64,000 nt of DNA from Mycocentrospora acerina (lineage: Eukaryota > Ascomycota > Dothideomycetes > Pleosporales): the NCBI GenBank assembly GCA_022701365.1, contig JAKUHH010000284.1, positions 1,084,140 through 1,148,139 on the forward strand, written 5' to 3'. Below the pieces are notes generated by a model. The model did no database searches, was not told the DNA's origin, and saw nothing but the letters and a program-made list of their open reading frames with translations. This document shows positions 23,647 through 34,739 of the stretch, piece after piece (the stretch's first letter is position 1; the number at the start of each line of letters is the position of its first letter). Made by a program: the position numbers and the translations under genes.

Positions 23647-24668
23647 GACCGCTGCCGTGTGAAATGAAAAAAGCTGGTACGCGTTTTCTTGCTTGACACC
23701 CGGACATCTTGAAATTTACTTGTGAACAACACTTTATTGATGGCTAAAAGATGTTCTATTCAACAAATTCAACTTTCAATTGATATTTAAAGTAATTTAT
23801 ACAGTTGACCACTTCAGCATGACATGTCACTTTGAGTCTGTGCAAACTTTTATTCTTCATTTTGCTCTATTTAATAAAAAAGAATTGTATAAAAAAATTG
23901 GGGAAGAGACTTATTTCATTCTTGAAGTATTTGTTTAAGAGAATCTGTAGACCTTAACTGTTCTAAAGCTCATAATCTTGATGCTACTCCAGTCACGGCT
24001 GATGTGAGCTCATTAAATGTAAATAATGCTTTTAAATTTAATGAATATGTGATGCTGGTAGGCTTCCATTACATTATTTAAAAATATACATATATCTGCT
24101 TATCGTCTTGCTGGAACTTGATCACCACGGCTGCTCTGTTTAGAAAATATATAATTTTTCTATAGTAAAGATCATCATCCAGAAATCAAGTTCTCTGCTG
24201 TAATTTAGCTCGAGGCTTATCTATTTATTTGCACTACAAGTGTTATAGAATTTGTACTACAGTGAAATATCAGGGCTTTAAAAGATTACTCGATCAATAT
24301 AGGACGATGCAGATTTTCTGAATGTCAGATAACACTGCAGTATACTTGAAAAAGAAAATAAAAGAGCTGCTAGTATATATTTGAGATTCACTATTAAGTG
24401 AAGTTATGCGTGGTTTATGATCTTGTCATAATCTGGAAACGTTTATAGTGCGAGACCAAGGTTGAAAACTGTACTGGTATGTTGCAAGACCTTAGATGCA
24501 TTCATTTAGTTGAGATAATTCAATGGGATGAATCTAACCTTAGACTAAACTATTCCAATATAATGGTGCCTGAAATTCAGACAAGTTCGCTTCAACACCA
24601 GTCAGTGCTAATATGAAATGGCTCAACAAATACAACCAAAGTAAAGACTTCAACAAGTACAGTCCAGC
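23647..24668. other. AT-rich spacer
   Basis: About 1 kb of AT-rich sequence with no open frame of note, between the dioxygenase relic and the 3' end of the 7TM gene. Nothing recognised. Confidence 0.5.
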
Positions 24669-25718
24669 TTACGAGCCTTGTCTCACATCCATGTGTTCAG
24701 GTGTTGTAATAAACACCAGGGTATCCCTCGATGCCTTTGACTCCCGTGAAATCTGGGACTCGAGGTCAACGGATCCATGAGGGCTTGGAAGCGCTAGTTT
24801 TGTTATCCCATGAACTTCCTTCTTTTCTGAAGATAGAAAATCTACGTCATGCCACTTTCTGGCCGTAGGGAAGGACGAAAAAGTCTTGGGTGCGCCCAAT
24901 TGCGATAACTCCACAAGCTGATTCAGAACCACAAACTCTAGCTCTAGTTTTGCTGAATACACAAAAGAATGGATGAACAACTTTAGTTGCAAGAGTCCCG
25001 CGAAATCGATCGTAATCATTGCAATATCGAAAGCGATGATGATGATCTGAACCAGCACAAGTATCACCATGTTCTGGCGCGTCTTGTCCTTTTTCACAAA
25101 CCCACCTTCGACGTATCGATATGCATGCACCATATAGAAGAAAGAGATGATACTCTCCTGTGAACTGAACATTACAATCTGGATGCGTTCGAAGTAGAAG
25201 TCAACAAGCTTCCAGACCGGTGGCCTGTTCGGATTTCCGGCATTGCGACCTTTGGCTTTCTCCGCCGAAGTGATGGTCATGGCAGTATGCCAGACAATCG
25301 CGTTAAATAATATCATCCCCAATACAAAGCGTCGTATCTTTCGGCTTTGACAGATGATGTTGAGTCTGGAATACAGCACCAGGGAGAATCCAGTCACCAT
25401 CATCGGCCAACCAATGTGTACGAGAATGAGCCGCGGGAGCCAGAGGTTGCGATGAGGGATAAAAGACGTCAGAATACCGATTTGGCGTATACAAAGACCC
25501 CATGATGTGACAAGGACACTCCAGAAGTATAAGTTTGATCTTTTTCTGAACGTTGTCATGAGGCGAATAGTGAGGGGGACGGTGGACCAGATGGCTACTG
25601 CGGAGAAGACGATAAGGACGCTGAACACCAGTGAGTAGGAGGTAGATTGGATGGGTAAGACATACGGACAAGAGCATACCATGATTGGGGTCTTGCCCAA
25701 CATACTCGATGGTGACAT
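24669..25718 (-). CDS. DUF7703-like seven-transmembrane protein
   Basis: Open frame of 349 residues with seven hydrophobic segments, the first at about residues 28-50 and the last near 255-275, then a polar, probably cytosolic tail of about 80 residues rich in Ser and Lys. Blocks shared with the gene at 37342 are LYFWS...WG, IGWPMMVTG, LVLYSRLNI, and the final YSAKLELEFVVLNQLVEL. This pattern is that of the Pezizomycotina integral membrane family I know as DUF7703; function is unknown, though a receptor-like topology is likely. The start is uncertain: another ATG at 25728 opens an overlapping frame with a glycosylation-type NVT, and a short 5' intron could join it to the first transmembrane segment. 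Confidence 0.75.
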   Translation of the reverse strand: MSPSSMLGKTPIMVCSCPYVLPIQSTSYSLVFSVLIVFSAVAIWSTVPLTIRLMTTFRKRSNLYFWSVLVTSWGLCIRQIGILTSFIPHRNLWLPRLILVHIGWPMMVTGFSLVLYSRLNIICQSRKIRRFVLGMILFNAIVWHTAMTITSAEKAKGRNAGNPNRPPVWKLVDFYFERIQIVMFSSQESIISFFYMVHAYRYVEGGFVKKDKTRQNMVILVLVQIIIIAFDIAMITIDFAGLLQLKLFIHSFVYSAKLELEFVVLNQLVELSQLGAPKTFSSFPTARKWHDVDFLSSEKKEVHGITKLALPSPHGSVDLESQISRESKASRDTLVFITTPEHMDVRQGS

Positions 25719-25728
25719 TGGTGAGCAT

Positions 25729-27465
25729 GTTGCTAGGTAAGACTATCTCAGAATGAACGTAGATGTGTAGCGATTTTTCTCAATCAACAGCCGTGCTAAG
25801 GTCAAAGTAGGATTAAGACGTGTGTATCTAGTTTGATATGGGCTGAAGTGTGACTTGTTGCGATTGCTGAACACTCATGCAGTTTAGTACTTGTAGTTGA
25901 TTTGAAGTCCGCTAGCGCCCACTATAACCAATCGAGTATTTATCGACCTGGAATGCGTCGTGTTCACATAGTCCGAAATATATGGCCCAACTTGGTGCTA
26001 CCATGAGTTGCAGCCTTACGGACTTCAATTATTTCGGGCGCGCAAGTCGCGGACCCCTATGCTATTCAAGGTATCTCGAAGCGTGAGGTAGTGAAAAACA
26101 GCTTGGGAGTCCAGATGGGGCAACTATGTTTATTTTAGTATTTTGCGCCTGGCAGACTATCATCTAATCAGGTAGCGCGTGCGGGCTCGATTCTGCCGAC
26201 TTGCATGCGTGTGTGGTTAGTCATCGCATCGTTACTACATGCGGTAAGATTTAGAATCCCGTATTACACCCGCGGGCACATTCCCGCTCGGACTCCGGGG
26301 GATGAGATCGTAGCGCTTGAAAGCCTTCTATCGGTCGACGGCTTTAATTTCGAGTCTAAGCATGGAACCTTTGAACTAGTATTTCGACGGATGTCGATGC
26401 ACGAGGGGCGGAAGCAAATGCCGGTCGCTGATCTTGGAGCCACGAACTAGCGGCCCAAGCTCCGCCTAATTTAAACATCTCGACACGAGCCTCGATCAAA
26501 AGTCTCTCTAGGTGTCACGTCAAGCCACCCACTATAATATCTGGACGCTCGCTCGCTCACTGTTACGTACCTGTACCCTTTGGGCTTCTACACAGTTGTC
26601 GGCATGCGCACAATGTCATCGCCACCACAATTCAACGCTTCTCGAGCCCTAAACGCGTCCTCGTTATTGTCGATGGCATTGTTGGTATCCTGCGTACGAA
26701 TTTACCTCTCACCTAGAGCGCTACATGCTTCCACGCTTTAAATCCTATTTATGTAGCGTGCAACACCTCGTCGTCCAACTTCAGCACGACTACACCTTAA
26801 ACACACTAGATCTAAGCATTCCGCCACTATATATGGATTAAGTGATCAAAGAATAACTACACAACTAGCTCTTCTAGACTTACTGAGTATAGAGTAAGGC
26901 CAGGAAAATAAACGTAAGTCAGGCGTTATCGACCGCCTGAATCTGTCGATGCAGCTGCTAGGACATGCGCTAAGACACAGAGAAGACACTTGGGGAAGAA
27001 GTACCGAAAGCTGCCAGAAAGAAACAATCATCTCTGAAAAATTAAATAGCTAAGTAAAAGCAACCTTGAGGTTATAAACAATATCACGGACCACTCAAAG
27101 AAGGAAGAGCATAGCAATAGCAAGGTAAGCTTACCCTTCAATCGCTATCCCGTAGAATTTCATACTGATATGTGATCAAGTCACAACCCTAGATGAAGAT
27201 TCACTTCTCAACATCAACCTAGGGAAAAACATATTGTGTTGCAAGGAATACCAAATATCCAACCAATTCAATCAAATTGTGCAAACTAAGAGTTTATCTG
27301 CAGACCAGAGTACTTCAAAAGTTCAGCATTGAAGCGACTTCCTAATGATTGTGTCTGAAGAATTTCAGAAGAAGACACCGTTCCATCGCTAAGCTAATTA
27401 ACTTCAGTAAGAAACAAGTCCTACTTTCCTGATTACATCAGCACGATTTAATACTATTCACCGTC
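25729..27465. other. intergenic region without recognised gene
   Basis: The stretch 26.0-26.8 kb is less AT-rich than its surroundings and has one 81-codon open frame (26205-26450, plus) without known motifs. It could be an old element remnant, but I see no terminal repeats or transposase motif. Confidence 0.4.
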
Positions 27466-28968
27466 CTACAATCTAGCTGGGTCATTGACACTAACACTCA
27501 TCGTCATGGATGGCCCAGAATTGGAAATCTGCGTCACGGAGACATTCGTCTTCTGGCCAGCATAACTACGACTGTTTGGCTTCGAAGCTGAAGTGAACGC
27601 CGAGTTATTGGTTGAACCTGGATACGGATCTCCCGGGTCTCCAGATCCACTAGTGCTAATAGCAAGCTGATTCAGACCATCAGCTTGTTCAAGAGCAACT
27701 TTGGGGTGACTTTCATTTGCATTGCTTGGAATACTGTCATCAATGTGCCAGACTAAGGAAGTCCATAATTAGCCCAAAAATAGTATAACAGGGCACAAGG
27801 ATACTCACTGAGCAAACCAGATTCAGGCAAAGACGCATCAAAGCCAGTTCTCTGGCGATTTTCAACCAGGAAATATTCATTGCCAAAAGCATTACCATTT
27901 GTCCACAGGCGGAGTACTTGGCGGTCGTTTGGTGTCTTGACATCTCGAAGTGTGATTTGGCGGTTAGTGTTGATGACATTTTCTTCAACCCACTGCTGAT
28001 TAGACTTGCAATAGGCAGATGGATGACATGGTTTGCTGCCTGCGGGGCTTCCGCCCCAGGAACCACCTGACATCAAGCACCAATTTCCGATACCCTTTGA
28101 CGAACTATCAGTATCATAAAGATCTGGCCAACCAAACAACAAATGCCCGACTTCGTGAGCGCAGACACCAAGACGCGCGTCTTCTGGCACAGTCAGGAAA
28201 CCGAAAACCTTGACGCCGTCCACAGTTTGTACCGAAGGCAAGTTCCACTTCATTGACCAGATTTTGTTCTTATCCCGATCCATCTCAGCGCCAGAACCAG
28301 CATGAACTATAATGAATGCATCAACAAAACCATTGCCATCGTTGTCGTATGGTTTGAAATTGATGAAGCTGTTGGCCGCGTTCAATGCGTCCTTTGACAT
28401 GGTTCGGGCGTTGGGCTCAACATTACCCATTCCTGAAGCATTGTTGGCATATTGCTTCATTGTAAGAGGCATTCTAAAGGGTCCAACAACTTCTCCTGTG
28501 ATGGAGATCTTGCCTCCACTGACATCTTTATAGTACTCATTAACAGAACCCGTAGGAAGTTTGCCAGTAGAGAAGAAAAGATCGCTAAACTTTTCTTTTG
28601 CACCAACTCCCATCTGCTGGTCGCTGAAATCAACGAGGACGATTGCAGCCCTGAAAAAAATGAATGGTTAGTTACAAAGGTTCCATAGTCTTGAGGGTTA
28701 TATGAGGTACTAACTTTATTGCGCCTCGAAGGGGAGTCCTCTCTAACGCGCCCTTGCCCATTTCATCCGGAGATGTTCCTTCCGGAAAATCTTCCGGGGG
28801 AAAGATAGTTCCATCATTCAAGCCGGGAGTATGGCCAGTAGGTAGGCTGAGTGGGAGTCTATGATAATTTTCTCCCTGGCTACCCTGACACTGGTTGGTC
28901 AGATTAGTGACGAGATCAGGACATGGCGGGACACAACATGGTGAAGATGAGCTACAGTTATGAGACAT
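27466..28968 (-). CDS. M6-like zinc metalloprotease
   Basis: Three exons on the minus strand, 28968-28715, 28650-27809 and 27752-27466, give 460 residues; introns are 64 and 56 bp. The catalytic zinc motif is HEVGHLLFG (first His about 249) with WPDLYD after it, as in M6/immune inhibitor A-like peptidases. Upstream blocks KAAIVLVDFSDQ, GSVNEYYKDVSGGKISI and FKPYDNDGNGFVDAFIIVHAG (a calcium-type acidic loop) also fit. The second intron joins ESGLL to IWHIDDSIPSN, the usual motif before the C-terminal part. The N-terminus is cysteine-rich (MSHNCSSSSPCCVPPCPD) and lacks a hydrophobic signal, which is unusual for a family that is normally secreted. The C-terminal 70 residues are Ser/Thr/Asn-rich. 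Substrate unknown. Confidence 0.88.
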
Positions 28969-31026
28969 TTTGACTTGAATAGCAAAGTTGATTGTTCAGG
29001 TTGTGTAATACAGTAAGGGATATCAGAAATGATTTTTCGAATGCCGGTCCTGATAACTTCCGGATGCCTTTAATTTATACAACTTTACTACAAGGAAAGT
29101 CCATTTTCCAATTACAGTTAGCTTGTTCAGCCTGCAAAAGATTTTTTTTTTGAGAGAGGGTTGCTTTAGAATCTGCGTTCAGTGGTCAGACGACACCAGC
29201 CACTAAACTTTCTGTTATGTTTATGTAAGGTAGGCGTCTTTCTCTGTTTTACTCAAAGAGCAAATAAAGACAGTCGCCAAGACTGAGAACACTTGGAAAT
29301 ACGAGAGACCTCGTATTCATCCCAAATCTGACTACCAAGATTTCGACCCAGATAAGGCTAGCCTCTAAGGAGCTTGCCCGCACTCGATCGTGATCTCTGT
29401 TCTTTATTTATTCTTTTAACAGCGGTTAAAGCCCTTTTTAATCACCAATAGATCGTATTTTGAAGGGCCTTGGCTACCTCAGATAAACTCAGCTGCGGCT
29501 GAAGCAAAGTTAAATCTTGATGCCTTGTGGGAAGCTGACGATTAAATTCAGTGACGCCTTGCAAAATTGTTTGAGCAGACAGGAGACTAGAATATATAAT
29601 ACCAAAATAAAAGAAATGTTGTAATGCCATTTCACTAAAAAAAATAATGCGACATAGTTAGGGAAAAAATAATGCAGGCAATATTGCTCTATTCCTTTGA
29701 TACCAAAAAAATTCTATTGGCTCTGGATTTAATCTTCGCCAGTAGCTTCGGTATGGCAGGGAGTGAAAACTTGCCATCTGGAAAGTGGTCACAACAGGTA
29801 ACCAAGAAGATGTGAATTTCTGCAAGCCAAAAAGAGACTTAAGCATGTATAGAGAGTACAAACTGACATAACTGACAATTTTAATGACAGAGAGGAACTC
29901 AAGATGAGTAATATCTTGAGATAGTTGGGATATTGTAGATTAAAATAATTACGGGTTTCTTTGAATTTTCGTGGGGTACCCTGCAGCACCCTTAGCATCC
30001 TTCGAGGCTCGCAAGGCGACCCCACATTTCGTGAAGACCTATCAACGGAGAGAAAGTAACCAGTTTGGATTTATGGTCTAAAATGCTCGCCTAGGCTTTG
30101 TCCTTTGATTACACATTTATGAACTAGTAGGGGATTTTAGCATCCATCTGATTGATCGGCAATTTGTTACTAGCTATGTGCATGGACTAAAACTAACAAC
30201 GTTTAACTCCTTAAATCGTTCACCGAAAATTTTTGAAAATCTTAATTTAGCTTTGTAATCAGCGGCACAACTTTGACTCGTCAAATTGCGCAGCTTGTAC
30301 TCACACCGGATCTTCCTTTCAAGTTCGCTGTATGTACAAGTGTCTCTTCGAACACTGCAGTTACAAGATGACCAAAATGTACTCATAATTAAAAGTCTGG
30401 CTGGCTTTTGTAGCTCTCGGGTCTGCTTATGCGATCAAAAATTGATCTTCTCAAAGCTGCGGGACTTCTCCAGAGGCGATTTATCGGATACACTGCTACT
30501 GGTGACGTCAATCAGCTGCGCGAAGTCATTTGCCTTCCTCTACATGGAGTGTTCCTATTTAAGTTGAGAGCTGATATTCCTAATATAATGGCCAGTAGGT
30601 AATGCTGACGGAGGTTTTGAATAAGTTGGGCTTGATATACGAGTCGTACGAGTATTCGTATCGAGCAACAGATATCTCTGGCGTTTCTTCTTGGCTAGCA
30701 TACTGTACGCATTAATTGTAGTAGGATCCTTTGAATTCGTACTTTGCTAGCGAGATTTCATATTTCACATAGTGTACGCAATTCGCTTTTAAGTACTGTT
30801 TGCATATGAATCGCGATAGGGTTAGACGATGGATAAATGAAGAATAGCTGTTTTCTCTTATAATCCATGTCAATACTGATAGAAAAACGTATGGATATGG
30901 CAAATTGTAGCATTCTGCACTTGGCCTGATGTCTACTATGGTACCTAACAAATGCTGATTTTCTTGTTGGTTTTTTTCAAGCTTCATTTTGTGTACAACA
31001 TGCTCAACTTTTTTATCGTCGTTGTT
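28969..31026. other. gene-poor region
   Basis: Several open frames of 60-93 codons on both strands, none with a recognised family or splice-consistent neighbours. Minus-strand frames at 29442-30025 look slightly protein-like but stay unassigned. No repeat or RNA gene recognised. Confidence 0.45.
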
Positions 31027-32536
31027 TCAAGGATGAGGCGGCTTTTGTCCATAAACCAATGACCTAGTATATTTGTCAGCTCCAAAGCTTTCTAAACCCT
31101 CTAAGCCACTTAAGCGCAATGTAAGCACTTACACTTCCTGATAGGCATGAATGCGGCGATCTCTCAGCGCCTGTCGCATTTTAGCCAGGTAGACCTGCAC
31201 CTCTTCAACACTCCACTTCATCACTGTCGTGAGCAAGTAGAGACTCCACCCTTCAATGCCTTGATCCCAGTGAATCCGGTTGAATTGGCCAATCTCCTTA
31301 AACTGCTTATCCGCCGCCCAGCCGCCAATAGGTAGCTTCCAACGATGCTCAACAACGTTGATAAATCCAGCCGCCTCCAAACCAGCTTTTGACTCATCAA
31401 CAGTGCGTAGAGATTTGCCAAACTTTTCGCCAAGCATAAGTGAGGTTTTGCCCCATTGATCAAAGCTAGAGTCAGGCGTTACACTACCGTCATCTGATTT
31501 AGGGACAACAGACATTTCAAGCTGTTCAAAATAGCCACCAGGTTGGAGATGGCTTGAAAGGTTAGTCTAGCGCGAGCTTTGAGCTGTACAAGTTTACATA
31601 CTCTAGGGCCTCTTTATAGAAGTTTGACCAGTCAGCAACGCAGCCGTACAAAGACCTTGCGTGGATAAAATCAAAGCTTCCCTTGCGAAACAGCCATGGT
31701 TCGGTGAAGTCGTCAACCTCAAATCGAAGATTTGGGGGGACTAGGGAAGGTTGGGTAGGGCTTAGATCAGTTCCAAGTACCTAGGTCCGTTAGATTGACA
31801 TCATGTACTATCATCGCACGTCGCACTAACATCAGCTGATGGGAACTTGTCTGCAAAATCACTGTCCGTAGGATAAGTAAAGGTATGTTTGTTAGAAATA
31901 GAAGACCAACATTGCCCAGATTCCTATCAGGTCAGCTTATGTATATTTTATGTTTTGTAAGTCAAGTGGCTGCAAACATACCTGTGCCAGTCCCTAAATC
32001 TAAGACGTGCTAGGCAGAAGAATTGCTTGTTAGAACAAAGTCAATTGCTAAGTAGCTTGAAACCTACTAATGGATTTTTCGTTATAGGCGCCAGATGCAA
32101 CTCGCCGCCAAGCAAGAGGAGACAAATATGATGACTAAACAGTTAACTAGCCCTACTCAGCAGATTACTTATGGGCGTACAAGATATCTAGCTGATCCGC
32201 TTGCGTTTCGTCATTGGGGCCCCCTGTAACAACTTAGAAACAGTACGAGTGTCGAACATGCAGGCGCCCTACAGTATGAACCTTCCTTGTACGCATGGTA
32301 TCGTCGACCGTTGCGGTACTTGTAATTGAGAATAGAAGAGCTGAGTGATGTAGTATCCCTTGATATCGTGTTAGAATGCATATTACTCGTCAGTCTGTAA
32401 AAGAGACTTGCGATGCGTCGTCGTCGTTGTAGGCGGAGTCGGCGTCCGAGTCCTACACTTATCATAAGTAACGCAGCAATGGCCGCATAATGACAAACAG
32501 GCATACAATGGCAATCTGAGCTTCAATGTCGGCCAT
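31027..32536 (-). CDS. LaeA-like SAM-dependent methyltransferase, N-terminal frameshift
   Basis: Ten exons on the minus strand: 32536-32507, 32452-32282, 32223-32181, 32134-32068, 32009-31982, 31923-31911 (13 nt), 31861-31831, 31780-31602, 31552-31133, 31063-31027. Joined, they give the LaeA/UMTA-type order: acidic DSDADSAY, NYKYRNGRRYHAYKEG, GGELHLAP, SAM-binding motif HVLDLGTGTGIWAIDFA, LGTDLSP, FDFIHARSLYG, HLQPGGYFEQLE, and a terminal VYGQKP. Exon 2 contains a one-base shift with a stop at 32390-32392, after about 30 codons. An internal ATG at 32381 downstream of the shift would still give about 305 residues with the whole catalytic domain, because the lost part is the disordered N-terminus. 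Such proteins regulate or take part in secondary metabolism. Either a very recent pseudogene, a sequencing error, or a shortened functional gene. Confidence 0.72.
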
Positions 32537-32856
32537 AGCGGGTAAAGCGCAAGATGATGATTGTTATGGTCGTGGGGAGTTTGGCGGAAATGGAGAGATG
32601 TCAGTTGAAGGATCATTACATCTGCAAGTGGGGCGGCACGGCTCGCTAAGTCGCCCGTTGTGGCGTGGCCCTCGCCAGGTTTTTTTCACATGCAACCCCG
32701 CATGATGGTATCTATCTACTCGCCAGGTCCTCTAGTTGGCTGCAATCGCACACTATCCAGCGAAAGTCTTTCTGGCTAGGTTCCGGGCAGATTCGGAGCA
32801 AACAACCAGCCTTGGAACGTATCGACGTAGCAATTGCGACCGACTTGACCCTCCCG

Positions 32857-32915
32857 CCACAGAGCAGCCACAGTGCAGCCACAGTGCAGCCACAGTGCAG
32901 CCACAGAGCAGCCAC
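32857..32915. repeat. 11-bp tandem minisatellite, five copies
   Basis: The core gcagcc recurs every 11 bases at 32864, 32875, 32886, 32897 and 32908, with unit cacagtgcagc and small changes in the outer copies (cacagagcagc). It lies about 320 bp upstream of the methyltransferase start, outside any gene I call. Confidence 0.9.
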
Positions 32916-33282
32916 GGCGTCGATTGCATATCTTACAAACTTATGCAGACTCTTGAGAGTAGGGCCTTGATAGTCCTGTTGTTAACTACGGTCACGACTG
33001 TCGTTAGTTACATTGTGTACACTGTCGCGTACAACGTATACACTCGCTGGCCAAGTTCCGGGGACCGCCGATAGCGCATACGACGCTTTCCTGGAAGCCC
33101 CATGCTGAGAGAATTGCAAATCGTTATTTCTGCTGTTTCCTTAATGAACTGCACGTGCGAGATAGTGAGATGACCTGGCATTCCGTACACCAACCAGCGT
33201 GTGCTAAGATGCATTGTGTGACAAGGGCAATGTTATTCAAGTCGGGCCTAACAGGGTAGGTTGTTGCAGATTCTGTAATCCT

Positions 33283-33318
33283 GGCTCACTGTCGTTGCAT
33301 CGTGCAACGACAGTAGCC
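33283..33318. repeat. inverted repeat, 12-bp perfect stem plus 4-bp extension
   Basis: Arms actgtcgttgca (33288-33299) and tgcaacgacagt (33303-33314) are exactly complementary with a 3-base loop tcg. Outside them ggct (33283-33286) pairs with agcc (33315-33318) across one bulged c. It could form a strong hairpin. No gene or element boundary is evident next to it. Confidence 0.85.
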
Positions 33319-34739
33319 ACATAGCTAATAGCTAACTAGAATTTGCCGGAGAGTCGAACGAGCTAGCCAAGTAGTAATAAATCGAGAAGATGGAAGACGA
33401 GAGATGATAAAAGGTTTCGGTTTGTAGTGCGAATAATAATCCATGACCTACCAATCAAAGAGCTTGTTTGGTAAAGATAGACGTAAAATCAGACGGACCT
33501 TTAGCTGTAAAGTAACATTGTCACAGCAAAGGCAACTAGACGCGAGCAGGACAACCTGCCAATCTCACTCAAGCGGAGTATCCGCAAAAATTAATAAAAT
33601 TGTAATTAAACATCACATGGTATCCCAATCAGACAAAAGTGCAATCAGTTCCGCCAGACAATCAGATACTATCTCATATTGCCAAAGCACTTTTGTGTAG
33701 GGATCCAACGAAACACAAGTTGACAAACAAACGAATACCTAATTACTAGAAGTGTGTCGCGCAGCGATCGCAAGGATTACCGCAAAAAACTCCGTTTCAA
33801 ATGCTTGTCTTGCAGGGAATGGCCAACTCGCCTCAATCTATCCACAGATCATATCATACGTCATTACAGTGCACTTCTGTACTAAGCTACTCGTATTCCA
33901 TAGAATTCATATAAAGACAAATGCTCCATAGAACGCCAACAAATTACAGGCCAAATAATTGCGAGGATCTCAAGTCGCCTGCCAAATGAGAACAAACTTG
34001 TCAATTCTCAATCTAAAAGGGTACCAAGCCATGTCCTCCACAAAACGATGGGTGCAATAAAAATCTTCATCTGGGCAGATTAGAAATCATTTTTGAACTG
34101 ATACTGGATTGCTCAAGGCCACTTATGCTTGTAAGTCGAATTGGCGAGGGGGCCACGGAATGAATTGATCTGGAATTATCGTAATTTTGATAATTCTTCG
34201 TGATGGCTACCAGAAGATGCTCAATCGAGATGTTAATAAACTTACTGACATTCAGGCCGAAATAGAGCCTTAGTCTAATGGGGGAGGGTAACTGTGTAAT
34301 TGGAGACTTGGAAGGTTGATTTAAAATTGTCTTCAATCATTTGGGAGATTAGCTGTCAAACAAGAAGCTTCAAATCAGTTATTCAAATCACAAAAATAAA
34401 TCTTTACTCCCTCTTACACCAGCGATTGATTGCGAGATTGCCTTGAAGTCGCTCTTGAGGTAGCCAGGTGGGGCTGATAGGTTGGCTGTAATTCAGTCTA
34501 CATGTGCAAAAATCTTGGCATCTGCAGAAAGGATCTTGCTTGCACAAGGGTTTACATGGATTAAAGTACAATTGGCAAAATTAAAAGTCCGAGCAAATAC
34601 CAATACGTTTCATGGAAAAATTGTGGCTACGATAATCAAGTTCAATTCTATATTTCGGTGATTATTATTAAAATTGGGTTGTATTTATGTCTAATCGTGT
34701 GTGGTCATGCAAACATCTTCACAGTTATTCTATCATTGA

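Larger units (their letters stand above)
32537..34739. other. intergenic region with short repeats
   Basis: Contains the methyltransferase promoter, an 11-bp tandem repeat (32857-32915) and a near-perfect inverted repeat (33283-33318), listed separately. Open frames are under 113 codons with no recognised family. Confidence 0.45.

Noticed and set aside
26205..26450. 81-codon open frame in a less AT-rich patch
   Set aside because: No domain, no terminal repeats, no neighbours; possible element remnant only.
29442..30025. Cluster of minus-strand frames of 62-78 codons
   Set aside because: I tried joining them with introns but found no consistent frame or recognisable motif.
32135..32168. 34-bp intron in the LaeA-like gene using donor gtaatc
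   Set aside because: The donor gtacgc 12 bases upstream gives a 46-bp intron and a better family match (LDIFHHIC).
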